DNA from: Bacteroidales bacterium
GTDB taxonomy: Bacteria; Bacteroidota; Bacteroidia; Bacteroidales; Salinivirgaceae
Direction: 5' to 3'
Assembly (NCBI GenBank): GCA_012519055.1
Contig: JAAYQU010000023.1
Coordinates: 62,001 to 126,000, forward strand
DNA length: 64,000 nt
Shown here: piece by piece, positions 25,496-32,697 of the stretch
Numbering within the stretch: position 1 is the first letter of the stretch
Layout of the letters: each line of letters starts with the position of its first letter
Notes under the pieces: model-generated
The model's input: the letters and a program-made list of their open reading frames with translations, nothing else
Told to the model about the DNA's origin: nothing
The model's database searches: none
Position numbers and translations under genes: made by a program

Positions 25496-27235
25496 TTGAA
25501 AAAGCATATTGTAGTTCTGCTTTTGGTTTTGCTATGCTGCTGTGATACACTTAGTCTGTTTTCACATCAGTTAGTACGAATAGAACCCGACTCATTAAAT
25601 TGCGTTGTTGAGGTACAAAACAATACTTTTGTATTGCAGGTCCCACATAATGCAAATATTGAAGTTTTAGGAGACAATAAAATATTCCTCGTAGACAACA
25701 ATGAAAATCTTTATTTGGGAAGCTTAGATAAGGGCAAATACGATATTGTTTACATTAGTCCTGATGGTCAAAGAATTCAAGGACATTTAATTGTAACAAA
25801 TTCGTTATTAACAGGAAAAGCTTTACTGTTAGGAATTTCTCTTATAATAAGCTTTATTTTGCTGATTTATTTTAGTATCAGATTCCGTTTTGCCCATGAA
25901 CGAAAAAAACTAAAGTCTCTTCTATATGAGAAAACGGAGGCTTTTATTAAAGAGCAAGAGAGATATGAAATGGCGTTGGCAAAAAAAGAATCAGATTATG
26001 TTGAATCAGATAAACGGCAAAAAAATAAAGGTGTTAGGTATAAAATGGTTACTGTTTTGTTTAGTAACGTAGTTGGGTTCTCTAAACTTACAGAACAAGA
26101 TAAAGCTGAAAAGCTAATTGATGATTTAGATAGATTTTACTATCATTTCGATGAAACAGTTAAAGACTTAAATATAAAAAAAATAAAAACCATTGGCGAC
26201 ACATATGTTTGCGCTGGTGGAATTCCAAAGAAAAACAGGACTAACCCTATTGAAGTAGTATTAGCAGCTTTTGAAATGCAACAATATATGATACATTTAA
26301 AAAGCAGATATCCAGAAGAAGAGGAGAAAATATGGGGGCTGAGAATGGGTATCCATACAGGTCACGTATTTGCACAATTTGAAAGTGAGAAAGATCTAAA
26401 ATACGATATTTGGGGAGAAACGGTTAATATTGCTAGCAGAGTTGAAGCTACCGGTGATTTAAATAGAGTAAATATTTCAGGCAGTACCTATGAATTAGTT
26501 CGAGACTATTTCATTTGCCAATATTATGGAAAACTTCCTGTTAAATATCAGGGCGATGCCGATTTATATGTAATTGAAGGATTTCGCCCACACTTGTCAG
26601 TTAAAGGGGAAGGATTGGTCCCAAATCATGATTTCCAAATTAAGTTAGCTTTTATTCGTTTCGACGATTTAGAAGAGGAGATCTTAGATATTTTGGAACA
26701 TGAGCTACCTAAAAATCTATATTACCACAATGTTAAACATACAATAGATGTTGTCAATCAAGTTGAAATAATAGCACGTCGTGAAGAGGTCAGCGAAGAG
26801 GAGTTGTTATTACTAAAAACAGCTGCACTGTTTCACGATATAGGTTACACTCGCGGATATAAAGATCATGAATTATTGGGAATTCAGAGAACAAAAGAGA
26901 TTCTTCCGCGTTATAACTATTCAGAAGAACAAATAACAAAAATTTGTGATTTAATATTTGCAACAAGAATGCCACCAATGCCAAAAAATAAGCTTGAAGA
27001 AATTATTTGTGACGCCGACTTAGATTACTTAGGTCGAGTAGACTTTGTCCCTGTTTCCAATATGCTGTTTCGAGAACTTGTTGAAAATGAGGCAATTGAA
27101 AACAATATTGAAAAATGGAATAACGTGCAAATTGAATTTATTTCAAAGCACCAATATTTTACACAATCAGCAAAAAAATTACGTGACGTAAATAAGCATA
27201 AACAATTAGAAAATATTCGTAACTTAGCGGAATAA
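25496..27235 (+). CDS. Membrane-anchored class III nucleotidyl cyclase domain fused to HD domain
   Basis: 579 residues from a TTG start at 25496, chosen because it provides the signal peptide (KKHIVVLLLVLLCCC). Order: short extracytoplasmic domain, transmembrane helix (about 107-127), coiled coil (about 130-175), class III cyclase domain (about 183-350) and HD domain (about 400-560). In the cyclase, VLFSNVVGF has Asn191 where the first metal-binding Asp belongs (usual VLFADIVGF); the second Asp235 (TIGDTYV), KTIG Lys and the YDIWGETVNIASR substrate residues remain. The HD domain keeps His411, His447-Asp448 and a later Asp (CDADLDYLG). It could make, degrade or merely sense a cyclic nucleotide. 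A double universal stress protein follows after 32 nt. Confidence 0.88.
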   Translation: MKKHIVVLLLVLLCCCDTLSLFSHQLVRIEPDSLNCVVEVQNNTFVLQVPHNANIEVLGDNKIFLVDNNENLYLGSLDKGKYDIVYISPDGQRIQGHLIVTNSLLTGKALLLGISLIISFILLIYFSIRFRFAHERKKLKSLLYEKTEAFIKEQERYEMALAKKESDYVESDKRQKNKGVRYKMVTVLFSNVVGFSKLTEQDKAEKLIDDLDRFYYHFDETVKDLNIKKIKTIGDTYVCAGGIPKKNRTNPIEVVLAAFEMQQYMIHLKSRYPEEEEKIWGLRMGIHTGHVFAQFESEKDLKYDIWGETVNIASRVEATGDLNRVNISGSTYELVRDYFICQYYGKLPVKYQGDADLYVIEGFRPHLSVKGEGLVPNHDFQIKLAFIRFDDLEEEILDILEHELPKNLYYHNVKHTIDVVNQVEIIARREEVSEEELLLLKTAALFHDIGYTRGYKDHELLGIQRTKEILPRYNYSEEQITKICDLIFATRMPPMPKNKLEEIICDADLDYLGRVDFVPVSNMLFRELVENEAIENNIEKWNNVQIEFISKHQYFTQSAKKLRDVNKHKQLENIRNLAE

Positions 27236-27267
27236 TTCTTATAGGGTTCATAGATAAAAAAATAGAC

Positions 27268-28107
27268 ATGGATACAGAAAAGAAATATGTTGTTGTACCT
27301 TGGGACTTTACAGAAAGTTCAGAGTACTCGCTGGCTCATGCAATTCAGTTAGCACGTGTGATGAACAATGGTATTTTGCTTCTAAAAATTATCAGTACAA
27401 AGAAGGGGTTTTTAGGTTCAAAAAAGAGTGTCTCTACAAATGAAGTGGCCACTTTAAAAGAAAAAATGGAAGCTAAAGCAAAAGAGATTAAAGAAACCAC
27501 CAAATTAGACGCGATTGCACTAGTAAAACCTGGAGACTCAAAAAGATTGGTTATTAATGAAATAAAATCAGCAAATGCAAACCTTGTAGTTTTGCCGTAT
27601 AGATACCCTCTTGTTGGCAAACGATATAAAAATTCGGTGTTTAATTCCATTATAACAGAGTCTAACATTCCGTTCGTCGTAACCAGTAAACGTCCACGAC
27701 ACGACTATTACAAAGAATTAGTTGTACCTGTTGACCACGACAAAAAGTATAAAGAATCGTTAGCATGGATTTTATACCTATCGCGTTATTATAACTGCAA
27801 CGTTAATATGATAAAACCGTTTATTACCGATCCTTTTATGAAAAAAGATATGGCAAATAATATCTATTTCACAAAAAAAATGTTAGACAAGCATGGTGTG
27901 GTTTACGGTATTAAAACAGCTAAGAGAAAACAACCTTTCAAAGCTGAAACATTCAGATTTACAGAACTTATTGATGCCGACATAATCGTAATGATGCTTA
28001 AACAATACAATAAATGGATAAGCAGGGAAGAAAAATTGAACACCTCTTCACCTATTATGATAGTACCTCCCAGAAGCGATTTAATTAAATATGGCGCATT
28101 AGCCTAA
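27268..28107 (+). CDS. Universal stress protein, two tandem domains
   Basis: 279 residues with two UspA-like halves: the first opens YVVVPWDFTESSEYSLAHAI, the second KELVVPVDHDKKYKESLAWI (about residue 150). The ATP-binding signature Gly-2x-Gly-9x-Gly-Ser/Thr of ATP-binding Usp proteins is not complete in either half (first half has VLPYRYPLVGKRYKNS), so nucleotide binding is doubtful. It follows the cyclase/HD gene by 32 nt on the same strand and is probably its operon partner. A terminator follows at 28139. Confidence 0.88.
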   Translation: MDTEKKYVVVPWDFTESSEYSLAHAIQLARVMNNGILLLKIISTKKGFLGSKKSVSTNEVATLKEKMEAKAKEIKETTKLDAIALVKPGDSKRLVINEIKSANANLVVLPYRYPLVGKRYKNSVFNSIITESNIPFVVTSKRPRHDYYKELVVPVDHDKKYKESLAWILYLSRYYNCNVNMIKPFITDPFMKKDMANNIYFTKKMLDKHGVVYGIKTAKRKQPFKAETFRFTELIDADIIVMMLKQYNKWISREEKLNTSSPIMIVPPRSDLIKYGALA

Positions 28108-28138
28108 TTGGCTCATAAAGTAACAACATAAAAGCACT

Positions 28139-28187
28139 ACTGTTTCGCAACTGAATATAAAAACTAGTTACGAAACAGTTTTTTTTT
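28139..28187 (+). terminator. Intrinsic terminator after the universal stress protein gene
   Basis: Stem ACTGTTTCG / CGAAACAGT (28139-28147, 28171-28179), with further partial pairing inside, followed by a long T-run. Confidence 0.82.
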
Positions 28188-28201
28188 ATAATACATTATG
28201 C

Positions 28202-28209
28202 TATCTTTG
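28202..28209 (+). promoter_or_regulatory. -7 box for ilvE
   Basis: TATCTTTG, exact TAnnTTTG match, 28 nt before the ilvE start. Confidence 0.65.
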
Positions 28210-28237
28210 TGTATTGATAACTTTAAAACAATAATAT

Positions 28238-29260
28238 ATGGAGAATAATATTGATTGGGGCAAACTTGGATTCGGTTATATAAAAACCGATTACAATGTT
28301 CGCTGTTATTATCGTAATGGAAAATGGGGCGAAATAGAAGTCTCAAGTTCAGAGTATATCCCAATGCATATGGCTGCCTCTGCTCTACATTACGGACAAG
28401 AAGCTTTCGAAGGAATGAAAGCATACTGTGGAAAAGATGGTAAAATACGTCTGTTCAGATGGGACGAAAATGCAAAACGATTGCAACGCTCAGCTCGTGG
28501 AACTCACATGGCAGAAGTACCATTAGAACTGTTCTATGAAATGTTAGTAAAAACAATAGAACTCAACAAAAGATTTGTTCCCCCATACGGGCACGGAGCA
28601 TCTTTGTACATAAGGCCTTTACTAATAGGAACAGGAGCAGAAGTTGGAGTAAAACCTGCCAAAGAGTATATGTTTGTAATATTTGTAACTCCGGTTGGTC
28701 CATATTTTAAGGGAGGTCTTACCCCTGTAAAAATTGCAGTAGTTAGAGATAGTGACCGTGCGGCACCACTTGGAACAGGTACTCTAAAAGTTGGCGGAAA
28801 CTACGCAGCAAGCTTACGCGGTACAGTTAAAGTAGTAAGCCAAGGGTATAGCTCGCCAATGTATCTCGACTCGTGCGAAAGAAAGTATATCGACGAAATT
28901 GGAGCTGCTAACTTCTTTGCAATTAAGGATAACACATATATTACACCTAAGTCAACTTCAATTCTACCATCTATTACAAACATGAGCCTTATACAACTAG
29001 CAGAGGACATGGGATTAAAGGTTGAAAGACGACCGGTAGATATCGAAGAATTATCGACATTTGAAGAAGTTGGAGCTTGCGGTACAGCAGCAGTTATATC
29101 ACCCATTAATGAAATTAATGATATGGATAAGGGTATCGTTTACAGATTCTGTAAAGATGGAAAACCCGGACCAATTTCATTAAAACTTTATGAAACATTA
29201 GTGGGAATTCAATATGGTGATTTACCAGACAAACATAATTGGGTTACAATACTTGATTAA
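28238..29260 (+). CDS. ilvE: Branched-chain amino acid aminotransferase
   Basis: PLP enzyme that interconverts branched-chain amino acids and their 2-oxo acids using glutamate/2-oxoglutarate. 340 residues, the longer BCAT type. PLP-binding Lys184 in GTLKVGGNYAAS, substrate and cofactor loops LHYGQEAFEGMKAY and EVGACGTAAVISP are visible. It is monocistronic: own promoter at 28202 and terminator at 29277. Confidence 0.95.
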   Translation: MENNIDWGKLGFGYIKTDYNVRCYYRNGKWGEIEVSSSEYIPMHMAASALHYGQEAFEGMKAYCGKDGKIRLFRWDENAKRLQRSARGTHMAEVPLELFYEMLVKTIELNKRFVPPYGHGASLYIRPLLIGTGAEVGVKPAKEYMFVIFVTPVGPYFKGGLTPVKIAVVRDSDRAAPLGTGTLKVGGNYAASLRGTVKVVSQGYSSPMYLDSCERKYIDEIGAANFFAIKDNTYITPKSTSILPSITNMSLIQLAEDMGLKVERRPVDIEELSTFEEVGACGTAAVISPINEINDMDKGIVYRFCKDGKPGPISLKLYETLVGIQYGDLPDKHNWVTILD

Positions 29261-29276
29261 TTATGTCACAAACATC

Positions 29277-29317
29277 AAAAGACTGTTATTAAAATTAAAC
29301 AGTCTTTTGTTTTTTTA
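29277..29317 (+). terminator. Intrinsic terminator after ilvE
   Basis: Stem AAAAGACTGTT / AACAGTCTTTT (29277-29287, 29298-29308), 10-nt loop, then GTTTTTTT. Confidence 0.88.
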
Positions 29318-29426
29318 GTACAACAAATAACAAAAATATTTTTCAATTATAAATTAAACAACTAATATAAAAACAAAACAATAAAGAACCTCTAACACCA
29401 TTTAAACAAATTACTAATATTTTTGT

Positions 29427-29434
29427 TATATTTG
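29427..29434 (+). promoter_or_regulatory. -7 box for the outer-membrane protein gene
   Basis: TATATTTG followed by C, exact TAnnTTTG match, 82 nt before the preferred start at 29517. Confidence 0.6.
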
Positions 29435-29516
29435 CATCATTAACTAAAGCTGTGTAAAAGACTCCACAGTGATGAACATAAAAATACTGAGTCTGTTAAT
29501 TAAATTAAGAAGAATT

Positions 29517-30179
29517 ATGAAAAGAATTTTTTTACTTACAGTTGTAACGTTTGCTTTAGCAAGCTTTACTAATGCACAACTTTTTGTGGGTGGTGAAATT
29601 AGCTTTGGCAGCACTAGTGGTAAGGTCAAAAGTGGTACAGTTACCGTAGAACAACCATCAGCGACTGATTTCGCTTTTGCTCCCATTATCGGATTTGGGT
29701 TTTCTGACAACTTTGAAGTTGGTTTAGAACTTTCCTTTATGACAAGTAAAGAAAAAGACCCAACTGTTGACCCAGCAGAAGAGTACAAAGCTTCAGGTTT
29801 TGGATTAACTCCTTTTGCTAGATACTATCCTATTAAAATGGATAAGTTTGGCGTTTTTCTCCAAGGTGGTGTATTGTTTGCTTCAGGCTCATCAAAAACT
29901 ACAATTGGTAATGTCACAGTTGATGGACCAAAAATGTCAGCAGTTGGCGTTACTATTTTCCCAGGAGTATCATATGATTTGAACGATAATATATCTTTAT
30001 TAGCACAAATCGATGGCTTTAATATCGGATACGTAAAAACGACTTTAAAACAAACTGTTAATATTGGTGGAACAGATGTTGAAGTGAAAGATAGTAATAA
30101 CGCATTTGGAGCTGGAGTTGGCCTTAACGAACTTGCAACAACAGGAGCAATTACAATAGGAGCAGTTGTTAGATTCTAA
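29517..30179 (+). CDS. Outer-membrane beta-barrel protein, about 220 residues
   Basis: Starts at ATG 29517 (KRIFLLTVVTFALASFTNAQ is a clean signal peptide); an in-frame ATG at 29469 would place 16 residues before it and is unlikely. The mature part alternates polar and hydrophobic residues in strand-length runs (FVGGEISFGSTSGKVKSG, NFEVGLELSFMTSK, FGVFLQGGVLFASGS) and ends in a strand with terminal Phe (TIGAVVRF), the outer-membrane insertion signature. Size and pattern fit an eight-stranded barrel of the OmpA/OmpW-like type common in Bacteroidota. Ligand and role unknown. Confidence 0.82.
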   Translation: MKRIFLLTVVTFALASFTNAQLFVGGEISFGSTSGKVKSGTVTVEQPSATDFAFAPIIGFGFSDNFEVGLELSFMTSKEKDPTVDPAEEYKASGFGLTPFARYYPIKMDKFGVFLQGGVLFASGSSKTTIGNVTVDGPKMSAVGVTIFPGVSYDLNDNISLLAQIDGFNIGYVKTTLKQTVNIGGTDVEVKDSNNAFGAGVGLNELATTGAITIGAVVRF

Positions 30180-30200
30180 GACAACATTCTTAAATATACA

Positions 30201-30234
30201 AAAAAAGCCACCTTTTTAGACAGGTGGCTTTTTT
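30201..30234. terminator. Bidirectional terminator between the barrel gene and lpxK
   Basis: Stem AAAAAAGCCACCT / AGGTGGCTTTTTT (30201-30213, 30222-30234) with 8-nt loop; T-runs on both strands serve both convergent genes. Confidence 0.88.
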
Positions 30235-30255
30235 GTATCTAGTGACATTATAAAA

Positions 30256-31365
30256 CTATAATTTATCAAAAGAATCATACCATGTTGTATGGTTTAGAGT
30301 GTTTTGAGCCCTATTTGTTTTTACATAAGAGATTATTTTCCTGTCAATCTCTTCCGACATATTGTCGAGAAAAACAATCTCAATTGGGATATAGAAAACA
30401 GGTAGTGTTGAATCCTTCATACTTTGAAGATCTTTTAATCGAACAGCATCTTTTTCGGTTGTAATAATAATTTTATTTGTTGCTTCAATTTTCTCAAACA
30501 CAGTCTCAATCCTTGCTATATCTTTATCACCGTATTTATAATGATCCGAATAACGCAAGTCAATAATTTCGTTGCAGCTATTTTCCAAATGTTTTCTTAA
30601 AAGTGCTGGATTTGCAATACCTGTAAGAAGTAACACCGTATAATCTTCGATATTAAAATCATCAGGAATACTATCAGAATTACCCCACAGCGGAGTAAGT
30701 TTCCCATATTTCAAACTCGAAAATAGTAGTGTTTGATATGGATATAGATTTAAGTTTTTATAAATAATTCTTCGTTCAATAGGTTTCAAATCCATTGGTG
30801 ATTTTGTTACCACAACAATATTTGCCCTATTAATATCAGCAGCAGACTCTCTTAATCTTCCGTAAGGGAGAATATGATCTTCGTATATTGGTCTGTTATA
30901 ATCAATTAAAAGAATTGTTACGCCTGTCTTTACATATCTATGCTGATAAGAGTCATCAAGAATAATCACATCGGGATTATTCCCTATCTGTCCTGACACT
31001 ATTTTATTAATTGCTTTCCTACGACTGGCAGAAACAATTACCGATACGTCTGGGAATTTTTGTTTTATCTGTTTTGGTTCGTCACCTATTTCCATACTTG
31101 TTGAATCTATAGTGGCCTCAACAATTCCCCTTGTTTCTCTCTTATACCCACGTGATAAAACTGAAATATTGTGTGTTTTATGAAGTAAATTTATTAAATA
31201 TTCAACGTGTGGTGTCTTGCCTGTGCCTCCAACAGTTATGTTTCCAACACCTATCGTGGGAATATTATAATCAGCTGATTTAATTATCCCATGATCAAAC
31301 ATAAAGTTACGAACTCTAACTATTAACCCATATATTATTGAAAAGGGGAAAAGAAGTATTCTCAT
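30256..31365 (-). CDS. lpxK: Tetraacyldisaccharide 4'-kinase
   Basis: Adds the 4'-phosphate to lipid A precursor at the inner membrane. 369 residues; N-terminal hydrophobic segment (RILLFPFSIIYGLIVRVRNF), then the LpxK-type P-loop VGNITVGGTGKTPHVEYL (about 41-58), the LSRGYKRETRG and GDEPKQIKQKFP segments and ILDDSYQHRYV. Length is usual for Bacteroidota. It is divergent from the ArsR-type gene; no clear promoter box was found upstream. Confidence 0.93.
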   Translation of the reverse strand: MRILLFPFSIIYGLIVRVRNFMFDHGIIKSADYNIPTIGVGNITVGGTGKTPHVEYLINLLHKTHNISVLSRGYKRETRGIVEATIDSTSMEIGDEPKQIKQKFPDVSVIVSASRRKAINKIVSGQIGNNPDVIILDDSYQHRYVKTGVTILLIDYNRPIYEDHILPYGRLRESAADINRANIVVVTKSPMDLKPIERRIIYKNLNLYPYQTLLFSSLKYGKLTPLWGNSDSIPDDFNIEDYTVLLLTGIANPALLRKHLENSCNEIIDLRYSDHYKYGDKDIARIETVFEKIEATNKIIITTEKDAVRLKDLQSMKDSTLPVFYIPIEIVFLDNMSEEIDRKIISYVKTNRAQNTLNHTTWYDSFDKL

Positions 31366-31502
31366 AGGTAAATAGTTTTATGTGTTATGGAAAACAAATG
31401 TTTTTGATTTCTCCCTGCTAATATACAAAAATCGTTAATAAAACTACCTAAAGTTATTGCAAAAGCAATTTTTTACAGTATAAAATGGATTCCGCTACGA
31501 TA

Positions 31503-31514
31503 TGTTATATAACA
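31503..31514. promoter_or_regulatory. Palindrome upstream of the ArsR-family gene
   Basis: TGTTATATAACA is a perfect 12-bp palindrome 38 bp before the -7 box of the ArsR-type gene and in the lpxK/arsR divergent region. Possible operator, unproven. Confidence 0.35.
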
Positions 31515-31551
31515 CATAACTAAATATGTAAATATAACAGATAGTAATTTG

Positions 31552-31559
31552 TATCTTTG
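31552..31559 (+). promoter_or_regulatory. -7 box for the ArsR-family gene
   Basis: TATCTTTG, exact TAnnTTTG match. Transcription would start at about 31566, after the in-frame ATG at 31549, so the gene must begin at 31579. Confidence 0.65.
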
Positions 31560-31578
31560 TGGTATAAATTTTAGTAAA

Positions 31579-31887
31579 ATGACAGAAAAAATATCTTTAA
31601 ATTTAGAATTACTAGAGCGGTCAAGCGATATGCTAAAAGCGCTTGCTCACCCTTTACGTATTGAAATTGTTAATCTTTTGCAAAATGACGAAAAAATGAC
31701 TGTAAGTCAAATTCAAAAGCATCTTAATATAACACAGTCAGCTACATCACACCACTTAGGTATTCTCAAATATAATGGAATTGTTACAAGTCAAAGAGAT
31801 GGGAAAAAAATGTATTATGAGCTGAAACACCAGAGATTAAGCCAAGTTATCAAATGTATAGCTACATGTGCATCTGAAGAAAAATAA
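31579..31887 (+). CDS. ArsR-family winged-helix transcriptional regulator
   Basis: 102 residues from ATG 31579. ArsR-type winged helix: LKALAHPLRIEIVNLLQ, recognition region ITQSATSHHLGILKYNGIV and the beta wing SQRDGKKMYYEL. The metal motif ELCVCDL of ArsR/SmtB sensors is absent (the corresponding region reads KMTVSQIQ); two Cys lie near the end (CIATCASEE), so a metal or redox signal cannot be excluded. I reject the upstream ATG at 31549 because the promoter box lies inside those codons. Target unknown; lpxK is divergent. Confidence 0.88.
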   Translation: MTEKISLNLELLERSSDMLKALAHPLRIEIVNLLQNDEKMTVSQIQKHLNITQSATSHHLGILKYNGIVTSQRDGKKMYYELKHQRLSQVIKCIATCASEEK

Positions 31888-31899
31888 ATTTCCCCTTTT

Positions 31900-32694
31900 T
31901 CAACAAAATTCTTTATAAACCCTTTTGATTGCTCTGGCAAGTTGTTGTGGTTGTTCTACGAATGATGCATGCCCACACTTTTCTATCACTGTTACCTCGT
32001 GCAATGCACTGCCTTTGGTCATTTTATCAATCATTTGTTGAGTCAAAAACTGATCCGAATCACTGCCAATTAAATGAATAGGTGTTGAGCCATTTAACAT
32101 CTCTGTATTGTCTGGACGATACGCCATTGCATACAAACAAGAGATTATCCCCTGCGGTTGCATGGTTTTAACTCGTTCAATCCACTCCGAAACAATGCTT
32201 ACTAATCGCTGGAAATTAAAATCTGCTACCACTTTTGGCAAAAATAGTTGCGCTATTGTTGGTAATTTCCCTTGCTCTATTGCTTCTACTTCACGTAGGC
32301 GATTTTCCCTCTTTTCAGTGCTGTCAGCAAAAACGTTGCTGTGAAGCAGTCCTAGTAGTTTTGCTCTTTGTGGAACCTGTTTTACTACCGCCTGAGCCAC
32401 ATATCCTCCCATTGAATGACCATAAATAATAAATGTTTCTATTTTTAAGTAATCTAATAACGAAACAACTTGGTTAGCAATCTGCTCCATAGTTTGATGT
32501 TTCTCTATTGATTCGGAACAACCGTGTCCGGGAATATCTAATATCAAAGTTGGGATTTCGGGCATGTAGGTATCTATAAATTGTGTGAAAACATCCATAG
32601 ATTCAAGGTATCCGTGAAGGAACACTATTGGTAGCCCTTCATTTTTTGAATACCTGTATTTTATTAGCTTTCCGTTTAGAGTTAATGTACACAT
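31900..32694 (-). CDS. Alpha/beta hydrolase
   Basis: 264 residues, no signal peptide. VFLHGYLESMDVF holds the oxyanion His-Gly, the nucleophile elbow is GHSMGG (about 94-99), Asp is likely in HLIGSDSDQF and His in EKCGHASFVEQP, so the triad is complete. The family spans esterases, lipases and C-C hydrolases; nothing here fixes the substrate. It starts 3 nt after the M1 peptidase stop on the same strand, so the two are in one operon. Confidence 0.88.
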   Translation of the reverse strand: MCTLTLNGKLIKYRYSKNEGLPIVFLHGYLESMDVFTQFIDTYMPEIPTLILDIPGHGCSESIEKHQTMEQIANQVVSLLDYLKIETFIIYGHSMGGYVAQAVVKQVPQRAKLLGLLHSNVFADSTEKRENRLREVEAIEQGKLPTIAQLFLPKVVADFNFQRLVSIVSEWIERVKTMQPQGIISCLYAMAYRPDNTEMLNGSTPIHLIGSDSDQFLTQQMIDKMTKGSALHEVTVIEKCGHASFVEQPQQLARAIKRVYKEFC

Positions 32695-32697
32695 TTA

